Assembly (NCBI RefSeq): GCF_037975245.1
Contig: NC_092580.1
Span: 23,052,501 to 23,116,500, forward strand
Origin: Apostichopus japonicus
Lineage: Eukaryota; Echinodermata; Holothuroidea; Aspidochirotida; Stichopodidae
Reading direction: 5' to 3'
Length of the DNA: 64,000 nt
Shown here piece after piece: positions 42,701-54,700 of this stretch; positions within the stretch are counted from its first letter, which is position 1; each line of letters opens with the position of its first letter. The translations under genes were made by a program, and so were the position numbers. Under the pieces are notes generated by a model that worked only from the letters and a program-made list of their open reading frames with translations, ran no database searches and was not told the origin of the DNA.

Positions 42701-45700
42701 TATTTCATTTAACAATGAAATGTCCCTGTTACTTCCATCATCTTAAGTTAGTTTCTTGGTGTTTTTTTTCCCTCTCTCAGATATCTCGCATTATACCAAT
42801 CCAAATGCAATGCTGCTACTGAAGGGAATCCCCCCATCAGAACCTCAACCAACGACCGCAGCATTAGACGAACATGCAAAGAGGGTGTTATCAAACTTAC
42901 TAGAGTCCTTAGTGGTGCCCGTGGAAGCCTTGATCGAAAGCAAAGGTAAGGTCAGGTCACCACCCTCTTTACGTTTCACGAATGGTATTACTTTGTTTTT
43001 CATTCGTGAGCAAATAAAGTCAGTATTAAGTGGTAAAGCTCCCGCACATTGATAAGTGCTGAATGTGAAGGTTACATTGGTTCTGGTTTACTATTTACAA
43101 ATTATCTTTGTTTCATATTTATCCAAAACAATGCTGAAATTTTTTTTTAAAGTTTGGTGATATCAGAGTCATTTAGAAAGTTGAAACCGAAAAGGTTTCT
43201 TAGATGCATCACTTTACCTACATCTGAAATAATCCTTGCAGATTAAACTGTGTACCATTCTCTTGCAGTTTGTATCTCTTCTGAACCCACCCACTCACAT
43301 ACCCCCACCCCACCCATATACCAATACCCCACCTACACACCTCCACTCCACCCACCATCTTCCCCTTACTAGAATAGAAGCAGATTTATTTGATGTGCCT
43401 TCCAATTTGTTTGACTATTAAGTTGGTGATATCTGATTCAGTCATGTACTGTTTTTTTTTCTTCCTTCTGCCTCAGAAGTCCCGAAGGATCCACCAAAGG
43501 ACAAAGGTGTGAGTAAAGGTGACTCAGCGGTAGAGCTAGCTGGCGTAGGATTGAGAGAGATCGGAGATGAACTTCTCTGCATCTACTCAGTGGACAGGAA
43601 CGCTCCGACCACACGTGCAGGTGCAACCACAGGGAGGATGGATGTCGGTACCAATGTAACAGGCCTAGTGGAGGATGAGGTATTATTATTATTATTATGA
43701 TGACACCGGTGCTTATAAAGCGCAAAATCCCAGGGTTCAATGCACTTAACAAAACATATACAAACTACAAAAATACAATTGAATACACTTAACCATAAGT
43801 TTGTTTGAGAATAAAATGTCTTTAATGCTGATTTGAAAGTGCTGATAGAGGTAAGGCTTCGTATATCTGAAGGTAACTTGTTCCACAACAACGGTGCGAC
43901 ATGGCTAAAAGCTTGCTCCCCGACTCGCTATGTATGGTTCATGTTTTTATACATTTAGAAGGGCAGGAGGCTCAAGAAGAGGCAAGACATAGAAACCTCC
44001 AATATAAGTATTTGCTAGACTCCTTTGGACGACTGAAATCTCAGAACTTATGTGTGCGAGATATTATTTGGGAGAGAGAAAATCTTTTTGTAATGCTGGT
44101 CATGTTATATTAATAAACAGATAATGAGGGTCTCATTGTTAGCTCAACTAATAAGTAGAAAGCCAGAATTCCCACTGATTTTGCAAAATTGTTTTACCCC
44201 TTAAGGAATTTACTCGTCAATAACAGCATAATAGCATTGTCGTAGCGATTATTGAAGAGAAAAAGACTAAATGCTGTCAAGAAGTTGAGTTGCTTTACGA
44301 AGAGCCTAGGGAAATTAAATCAGAAACCATGGGAGTAAATTTATGCATAACAGCAGTATACTATGTTTGGTTACGTGGCAAGGCATAAAGAAAGATATAT
44401 TTAGGGCTGATAGGGCTGAAAGATTAGGGCTGATATGTAGCCTCTGCATCAGGCCTGACCAAATATCTTTGTTGAAGGTCCCATTATGATTTAACATGAA
44501 CTTGTGCAGCCCCAGCATGATTTCAGTTGTAAAGACCCAATTAAGGTTTGAGTGTTTGACAAATCTTTGCGGAAGCCTGTCGGATAATGTTTTATGTTTA
44601 CTGTAGATACGTTTTTATGCTTGAAGACCCCAAACCGAATCGGCATCAAAAACGTTAGTAGGTTTTGGATGTGGTTGGCATTTCAAGTAATGTTTGCTTC
44701 TGTCGTTCCCCAGCTACCAGAGGCAAGTTCAATTATATCTTTACCGTCTACGTCGTCTGCTAAATCCAAGAAGACCACGACTCTGACGGTCACCACGACA
44801 CCCGAAGCCAAGACTAAGCCTCTCATCTCGAAATCTGCCGTGTTACGTCTCCTGGCCGAGCTGGTGAAGCCGTACATCGGGTGCGCCCAGTTTGTGTCAC
44901 AGTACCAGTTCATCGTCTGCAGCACCCCTCATGCAAAAGAGGTCAGTTAGGCTTATCGAAGATTTGATTTGCAAAAGTAGATTGATATTTGTTGCTTCTG
45001 AAATTTAAGTGATAAACCTATGAAGATTTGTTATTTCTGAATGAAAAGGAGAATTATTATTACTAAGGGACTCATTTTTGCAATATGTCAATGTTTTTCT
45101 AAATGTTTTTCTAAATGTCCATGAGTCCTAGCCAGCGACGAGTATGGAGGTGCAATATGAATTACGGAATGTTTTTTGGATTTTCATACTATGCAAATTA
45201 TCTGTGAGTATCTGAAGCGCCAGTCATGCCCTTACTATCTACTTCATATAATGGGAAAGTCAATTTGTGACTTTGTCCAATTCCATTGTGTTCGTTCGTG
45301 GATGTTACCTTAAGTCTCTTTCCTTTGCTTTGAAGAATCGTATAATCGTCAAATTTCTTCAATTTTTTCATTTTATTCAGGATGGATCTGCTCTTGCTTT
45401 CATTTTGGATAACCTCCTGCCACAAACAGAGAAATCTACCGACAAGGATTGCCCGGCTCAGGCACAGCTACTTCTGGCCAGTCTAGCATCCTGTAATCAC
45501 AGTCCTGAGGCCCAGGCAACCCTCGTGTCAGAGGTGAAAGGCGCCCTGCAGAGGGCTCTGTCACTTCAAGAGTGCAAAGACAAGCACTTGAGAATCCAAG
45601 CTCTCACTTGTAAGTTCAAAGCATTGATGACATTTTGACCTGATGTGAATTTTTACTGGCAAAAATTTGATAAATTTTACCTTTTTAACAGAGTTTGAAA

Positions 45701-48700
45701 GTTAACAATGATTGATTCCAAGAGCACTATTCTTATACATAATTAAATGTCAAGAATAACTCATTTGAAGATGCAAGATTTTTCATTGAATTTCTTAACA
45801 TTTGGTATGTCTCTAATGTGGCATGTTTCCCTTTAGTGGTAAAGATAAGTAGAAATCTGTGAATGTCTTCAATGTGACCTGATAATTTGCAAAGAGAACA
45901 ATGCATATCATATAACCCCTGCTGCTAACGCTCAACGCTAATAGATAATAGTGTTTTCATAGGTTTCTCAAGATCACGATATAGACAAATTTCTATTTAA
46001 TGTACAGTTTCATCATCTTGCAAAATTGCATTCTATTGGCAGAAGGTATGTTGTGTGTTTACTCGTTTTTTTGGTGTATTTAACTGTGTCTGATTTATCT
46101 GTTTTCAGTACTGATAAGTGTGATGATTGACGCCTGTCCCTCTACTGCCAGCCCTCCTCACGGTACCGCCGCAACGCCCGCAGGGGCGGTGAAGGGTCCC
46201 ACTTCCTCCGTCAACAACATAACCAGACTGCTACTGAAGAAGGGCTTTGTGACCGACCTAGCTCGTATCACTCACAGCCTGGATCTGTCCAGTCCCAACA
46301 TGGCCAACACTGTCAATTCAGCCCTCAAACCATTAGATACATTGTCCAGAATGGTCAATCAAGTACCACCCGGCTCTAAGGGCCACTTCAAATCCAAACT
46401 CGGAAGGAACGACCTACTGCGGCCGTCGAGAAGCTCAAGGAATAGAACAGGCGGTAAGGAGATGATGTTTTATTGTGTTGTACGCACCAATACACGCACA
46501 TAGCATTCACACTGACACTGACATAGTATTCAAATTAACTTGACATCATTTTAATACCAATAATAAATAATAATTAAAGTAATAATAATAATAGTGTAAA
46601 CATATCTCAAAGTATACTGTTTCAGCACTTTTGAGTTTGATAGTGATTGGTATCTTGTTGCCACTTACAATCTTACTTTAGTGCCAGATTAAAACAGAGA
46701 TAGAGCAATAGACACCAGCTTTGCATCACTTGTAGCAAACTTGGTCACTTTGTTCTAACATTTTAGGCCTTGTAAATGACTTGAAAAGCACTAAAATTGA
46801 AAACCAAGGTAGGACACTAAACAGTTGAATACTAGCATTATTTGGAAGCATAATCAGCAATGTTTAATTAAGATCTCTGCGATGATACTATGATGAGCTT
46901 AAAACATAGTATCAGAAATTTTTCAATGTTCACGTTGTTGTTGTTGATAGAGATAAAAGATGATCTTTTCTCCTTCCTTCCCTCTTCCTTTTCTCCCTCC
47001 TCCCAATACCTTCTCTTTGGAGCTGTATTTCCTTTCAGTCTCTTAATATTTCAATTTTTCCCAGCAGGCAGTGCATTGAGAGGGAACAGTACGGTGAGCC
47101 AAATGGAATCGGAGGTAATTATGCTTGTATGAACTGATTTTTTGGGGGGTTTTGTTGGTTTTATATATATTCTAGTGTTTCTTGTGCATGATATTACATT
47201 ATTGTTTCCCTTGATTGAACATGATTCATCATCTGGGATGTGATAAGTTTATTGTTAACCGAAAAAATGTGACAAACTGACCATCAAACCAGATTTTATT
47301 ACTTTCTGACTGCACAATCAGAGGTTGTATCTCCAGATAACTGGATGTTTCTCCTGTATTATCCAAACACAACACTGTCACATTCAGTGTTAAGGGTAGA
47401 TTACGAAAGCATGAGGCAAATACTCTGCAGTCATGTGGATACAGTTTAGTTTTAATTTTCCCATTTGTTTTCAGGTTACTACTCAATTAGAGGAGATTGT
47501 TGGAGAGTTGTTAGACCAACAGGAGAGAGGACCAGATGTCTTAGGGGAGACTTTGATAGCAGCCGGACCGGAGCGGCTAGACTCCTTCCAGTCCAGCTTT
47601 CTGAATCAAGGAGGTAAGTTCTCTAGTACTTGTAGGAGATGTGATCTGGCCAAAGCTTTGACTACATGTTGTGATTAGGCCTCTGTTTAAGGACTGTCTG
47701 ATGTTTGCTTCTAAAGATGATAATGTAAAACAGTGAGTGCTGACTCTCCTATTTTTGTTTTGGACCAGGAGAAGATGCCTCCCAGGATGAGATGGTTATT
47801 ACCATGACAGAGGATGGAGCGGACATAGAACCAACCCCGGGAGATAGTGAGATGCAGAGTCAACCCTTGGAGGAGGATGAAGAGGAGGAGGAAGAGGAGG
47901 AGGAGGAGGAAGAGCCTGTGATACCAGTGATACCAGGTAAGCCCTCAGAGGTTGCAGACGTGCCAGGGAGTCATCCTTACAACAAGAAGCAACAGTTTTG
48001 TGAAAATCTGTCATTGTTTGGAGACTGATAAAAGATGATATGATAGAATGCCAAGGGGCCCCTTTGTCATAAGTTCAGTGGCTTGGTGACCTCACCCATC
48101 TTGATTCTCTCCTCAAACAACCTTAACACATGGCCATAAGAATCCTTCCCATGACTTTCATATTTTTTATTTTGTCATTTTGTTGTTGAGAGTTGAGAAT
48201 TTAAAAACACCAGTTGTTTGGTATTGAAAGCATGTGTTTTGTTTTAGGTTTTAACTGTTGAGACCAGTAAAAATAGTTTGAAAATTAGGTGCAATTCATA
48301 TGTAGACATGATCAGTATTTTGAAAAAGAGAAGAAATTGTGAAACAATTGAATTACCTCGTTACCCTCTACCAGACGGTTACGCTGTGTTAAACATCAAT
48401 GTTCTTATCGTTACGGCTACGGAAAATGTTTAGTATGTAATTTGTTTTTTCTTCAATGGAAAAAAGGTCCTTTAAACTAGGAACAGAACATAGAATCGTG
48501 TCAATAGTTGCTGCATTCTTTGATCTTCCGGATGAACTAATTGCTCTTCTCTCTCGTAAAGATTTTGAAGTCGAAGAGGAAAACGACTCGGCTGCAGACA
48601 GTGAATCTGAAAGAGCTGACGAGGAAGAAGGACAGGTAAGAGATTGGAACTCATCTTCCAGAGTTGCTTCCCAATGTCAACAGATTGTGTCTTTGTACTT

Positions 48701-51700
48701 AACAGACACTGTCTTATATTGTTTGGAATTTTACTGTTGTGCTAACATTGTGGAACGTTTTGCAAAATAAGGTCGCCGTTAAAATCTCTTCGACCCCTGA
48801 AAAAGTGCAGAGGGCAAGCTTGAACCTATTTCATCACGTAAGCTCTCATTCTGGAAACATTTTCGTAGTCGCTGGTCTGATCACAAGAGAAGACATGATG
48901 AATGTTTTCCGATGATATTGAATAGTTGTTTCATTCTACATAAAGCAGCTTTTTTTGAGTTTGGTCAATTTTGGCAGTGATTTTCCAAAACTCACAAGTA
49001 TCACTCAGGTAATATTGCAATTGATCTAGATTTGTCTACCGAATAAAGGTTCATGAGTAATTAATTAGAGAACATGTAAACATGTGTCTAGAGTCCACGT
49101 AGTGAGCTTTGTTTGATACATGAAGTTAGTATAAAACATCACAAAAAGCAAAGGTATCACTATCAACTTAAAAAGAACTGTTTAAATCACACCAGTACAC
49201 GCACAAAGCATTCACACAGTTTGCATCAAATTGACCTAACTTGACATCGTTGTGTTTTCTCTACAATATTTGATTGCAAGTCAACCTATTTTAAGTTTTT
49301 GAAAATCAACATATTATAGAATTCACTGGAGATGTTGTTCCTATTTCTTTCTTTTTGGTGTTCTTTTTTAATAATAATAATAAAAGTAATAATAAAAATC
49401 ATAATAATATTGTAAATATATCTCAAAGTATACTGTTTCAGCACTTTTGAGTTTGATAGTGATTGGTATCTTACTGCCACTTACAATCTTACTTTAGTGC
49501 CAGATTAAAACAGAGATAGAGCAATAGACACCAGCTTTGCATCACTTGTAGCAAACTTGGTCACTTTGTTCTCACATTTAGGCCTTGTAAATGACTTGAA
49601 AAGCACTAAAATTGAAAAGCAAGGTAGGGAACTAAATCAGTTGAATACTAGCATTATTTGGAAGCATAATAAGCGATGTTTAATTAAAATCTCTGCGGTG
49701 ATAATCTGATGTGCTTAAAACATAGCCTCAGAAGTTTTTCTATGTTCATGTTGTTGTAGTTGATAGAGATAAAAGATGATCTTTTCTCCTTCCTTCCCTC
49801 TCCCCTTCCTCCATCCTCCCAATTTTGGGTTTCGATGATAATCGTAACCTTTGCATTCATGATGGCGTATGCGTGTATGAATGGGTGTGTGTGCGTGTGT
49901 GAGTGCGACACAAGAGATTCCATGATGGATGTTTTCCGGTGATATGGAATAGTTGTTTCATTCTACATAAAGCAGCTTTTTTTGAGTTTGATCAATTTTG
50001 GCAGTGATTTTCCAAAACGCACGAGTATCACTCAGGTAACGTTGCAGTTGATCGAGATTTGTCTACCAAATAAGGTTGATGAGTAATTAATTAGATGTCT
50101 CTAGAGTCCAGCTAGTGAGCTTTGTTGATACATGAATTTAGTATCAAACATCACAAAAGGCAAAGGTATCACTATCAACTTAAAAAGAACTGTTTAAATC
50201 GAAACGTCACGTTATCGTTGCCGTCACTGTCGTTGCCAGCAGTGAGCAACGTTAAACCGATCTCACCCGTCTGGTGTCAAGTGTAACACTCTGAAATAAA
50301 TATTCTGCAATCTCTGGTCTGATTTGTAGGATGATGATGGGGACGATGATGAAGAGGAGGATGATGACGCCGATGATGATGACGATGACTCGGACATGGA
50401 GGCGGAGGAATATGACATCACCGAAGACTTGGATTACTTCAGGATGGGTGATACCACTGCTGATAGGGGCAACGATTTCTTTATTCCCCTGGATGAGGTC
50501 ACACCCGGTGAGTAGTTGGGCGGACCAAAGATGGTCTGCTTCTTAGTACTCTTTTCACAGAAGCGACATCGGCTTTGAAAAAAAGAAAAAAAGCGAGGTG
50601 GAAAATGGAAACGATGGTTTCATGCTTTTTGTAGATGTACTTGAAAAGGAAAAAGAGAATATCGTATAGGTGAGGGGGTTTGCGAAGGGGGTGTGGGGAG
50701 GGTGATGACACAGATCTTACCAACTGTCATATTTGTTATGATGGATATCAGGATATTTTGAACTGTTTTCTCAAGTTTTTGTTTTGATATTTGAAACATG
50801 TTTAACAGATGGGTCTGCTCAGAACCACGGCTCTTTCTTCAGATTTTTGACAAACTTTAAAGAATAAAGAGATACAGCATGTTGTCTTGTCATCTAAGAA
50901 CATGGTTGAAAGATCTAGATTCACTTTCCTTATGTTCTTGTATTTAAGCCCAATCCCCCCCCCCCTCATTCCCCCTCTACAGTTCCCATAATTGCATGCT
51001 TTCACTAGCTGCAGTCATTTAGCTTAACATAACATTTAGCAAGCATGGCTCAATATGCGATCACTGTCTTTCAATCACACTAGCACATTGTCCTAACTTC
51101 TTTTCACCCAAAATCTCTACCCAATGATGAATTAATGTTTTAAATAATTTTTCATTTGTCAGTTAAACAGTTGAAGAAGATTTGTTCCATTTTTTTCTAA
51201 TAGTTGCTAAGCTTCATGTTAAACTGCCGATTATAGAATTCATCAACTTGATTCATTAGTGTAGTATTTTATCAATGATTTAAATTTGAATATGTGGGAA
51301 GGACATAACAGTCTGCTTTCATGATTGCATGCTGTTGCATTTGTTTCTTTGTTTTTATGTTTTTTGTTTGTTTCTTTGCCCATCATTGTGTTTATGTGTT
51401 TTGTGCAGTATAAGCTATGCCTATGCATAAATATCAGATCCTCTATCTTATCAGAGGCAGAAAAATCTTTCCAAAAAAAAATATTTTGACTGCTAAAAAA
51501 TGCTGTTACCTGGGTCATAGAAGGTGTTGGTTGAAACTTTACTTCAGACAGTACATACAGATCATAATAAATGTGTGTGTTGTACTATATTGGAATGGTG
51601 TAGTATTACCATTATTTATTAAAGTCAGTAGTTGTTGGGAGGGGGAAGGTAACTGTTGAGATGTTACACAAGACATCTTTACTCAAATACAGAAAGATTT

Positions 51701-54700
51701 TGCTTACAAGTGCTTGTAGATTTTTCTGTTTTCTTGGTTTGATATGTGTTTCTATTAATCTAAAGTCATACCATATATATACATCCTCTCTCTTGTTGAA
51801 TGGCGAGCCTCTCTAGCAGAGATTTCCTTCTCCTCAGCTGTCTTTTTGTCCATGTTTCTGTTTTCATGCTTTGCAGAAATCTCTTTGTGCATGATTGTGT
51901 CCTTGTCTTCATAATACCTTGCAGATGTTTTGTATTTTATGAAATAGTCTTTCAAGCTATTGAAAGAAAACAGAATGCATCGAGAGGAACTTTAGGCAGA
52001 AAAGTTTCTGTCTGTGTCACATGGTATTCTCACGATCTAAATCTGAGAGAAGTTGGCAGAATTCACTAACCATAAGTGTAGAGTAGCCTAGATGAACAGT
52101 CGAAGTAAAGTTATGTGGGTTTGTGAGGGTGCATTTATCCTGGCTGGTCCAGCTGCCCAACTTGTTGGCATACTCCGTTGCTGTGAGAGCAGATATTGAG
52201 ATTGAACAGTAACATGTGAAGTGTGTATGTGGTGTAGTTAACTGTGCATTGTAAACCTGTGAGGTGTGAATGTGGTGTAATTGACTATGCATTGCAAACC
52301 TGTGAGGTGTGAATGTGGTGTAATTGACTGTGCATTGCAAACCTGTGAGGTGTGAATGTGGTGTATTGAATTGGGCATCGCTTACCCTGTGAAGTGTTGT
52401 AAAGGTGGTGTAGTTATGCAACAAACTTCAACAAATTGTGAGAGAGCAGGAAGTTACTTATCCATCAGGTTTGCAGTAGTGAAATAAAAACAGTTGGAAA
52501 CAAACATCCAGGGAATAAATTAGATTAGATTAGATTGGAAATCAGATGAATTGACACAGCCATTTCTAGGTTTGCATCATATTTTTCCGTGTCACACGAA
52601 CACAAAGGGAAACGTAAGATTAATATACAACAGTGATTTACCCATTTTCTTACCTATTCTACCATTTGTTTTTCTCCTGAAAAAATACTCCTTTGGAACA
52701 TTCCTCCATTGATAGTTACTGGCTTCAAAGTTATAACATGTAATCAGTTCATCAGTTGACTGAATGAATCTTTTGTAGCTATGTGTAAATTCATTGCTTT
52801 TAATTGCCTGCAAGTACATGTTCCAAATTGTAATTTCTGTCTCCCAAAACACGTTTGGCAACAAGATAAAAAATTATGCTTTCCTGTAGTCAGTTATACC
52901 TAATGATTCCTCATCATCAGTGGCATGTCAGCTTTCCACAAATCTGTAACAATATCATACCCTTCATGCCATCATGACCTCTCGTCCCTCCCACCTCTCC
53001 TTCTCCGTCCTTCTCCTGATTAATTTTAAAATTCCTGAGTCAATGGGTCTAGCCAGCATCATTGTTCTGGTTCTGGCCAGCATCATTGTTCTGGGTGTAG
53101 CCAGCATCATTATTCTGGGTGTAACAAGCACCATTGTTCTGGGTCCAGCCAGCATCATTGTTCTGGTTCTAGCCAGCATCATTGTTTTGGTTCTAGCTAG
53201 CACCATTGTTCTGGGTCTAGCCAGCATCATTTTTCTGGGTGTAGCCAGCATCATTTTTCTGGTCCTAGCCAGCAGCATTGTTCTGGTTCTAGCCAGCATC
53301 ATTGTTCTGGTTCTGGCCAGCATCATTGTTCTGGGTGTAGCCAGCACCATTGTTCTAGGTGTAGCCAGCACCAATTGTTCTGGTCCTAGCCAGCATCATT
53401 GTTCTGGTTCTAGCCAGCACCATTGTTCTGGGTGTAGCCAGCACCATTGTTCTGGTTCTAGCCAGCACCATTTTTCTGGTTCTAGCCAGCACCATTGTTC
53501 TGGTTCTAGCCAGCACCATTGTTCTGGGTCTAGCCAGCACCATTGTTCTGGGTCTAGCCAGCACCATTGGTCTTGGTCTAGCCAGTCCAAACTGACCCCC
53601 TTGTGTGGCTGTACAGCCCATCTTATAAGCTACGTATTTGTGCCTTAAGCTGTCTGTGGAGAGGTGTGTTGCCTACTTTGTGAGCTTGTTCCAGTCTCCT
53701 GTGCTTGTTTGTGTCATCCTCATGTTTCACACTAAAACAGTCACACCCTGTCACAAATTTATCCATGGTGGTCGTCGTAGCAAAAAAAAAGAAGGTGCAC
53801 GTCAGAAGGAATGGCAATGATATTAAAAATATTTGAAATACAGTCGTTGATGCTACGATTCCAGCCTCTCTAACAGTTTAAACTTTCACCGTCCTTTGCT
53901 CAGGTGAGACTGTAAGGCAAATTCCGGGCCTGGAGGGCAGGTATCGCTCTTACCAGATGCCGGTGGCAGTTCATGATGATGTGAGACCTGCTTCAGGAAT
54001 CACAGGTGAGGGGGTTACCTTCATGAATAGTGTTAAGGAATCACAGATGAGGGGGTTTCCTTCAGTAAGAGTGTACAGGTTCTGTGAGACCTGCTTCAGG
54101 AATCACAGGTTAGGGGTTTCCTTCAGGAATAGTGTACAGGTTATGTGAGACCTGCTACAGGATTTATCACAGGTGAGGGGGTTACCTTCAGGGGTAGTGT
54201 ACAGGTTCTGTGAGACCTACAGGAATCAGAGGTGAGGGGGTTTCCTTCAGGAATAGTGTGCAGGTTCTGTGAGACCTGCTACAGAAATGACAAGGGGGGG
54301 TTACCTTCAGGAATATTGTTCAGGTAGTGTTAGCCTAGATTGAGGGAGGAAGTACAGGTGTGCAAATAGTTACCATGGTTGAAGGCCTAAGCAGAAAGAA
54401 ACGGAAAGTAACCCTGTCTGTGGGAATGGTATTTTATAGAGTACAGGAAGTGGTAATATTGGGACAGGGAATGATCCATCGATCAATAGATTGTTTTCAA
54501 TTTGATTAATCCCCTATAAAACTTAATTTGAAATACACTAAAACTAACATATATTCGAAAGAAAGTAAAAATGTACAAAAGCAAATAGTGTGGCAGTATC
54601 AAAAGAGATTGGATAGTGTTTGATTTGTATATGTTTAGTTGTACAGTATATGCTTGTCCCTGACATGGAGTAGCATTAGGGGTATTAAAGAGCATGGTTT

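Noticed and set aside
52974-53648. 224-codon open frame, the longest in the window
   Set aside because: It is the 24 bp minisatellite read in frame; opposite frames are also open, as expected for a unit divisible by three.
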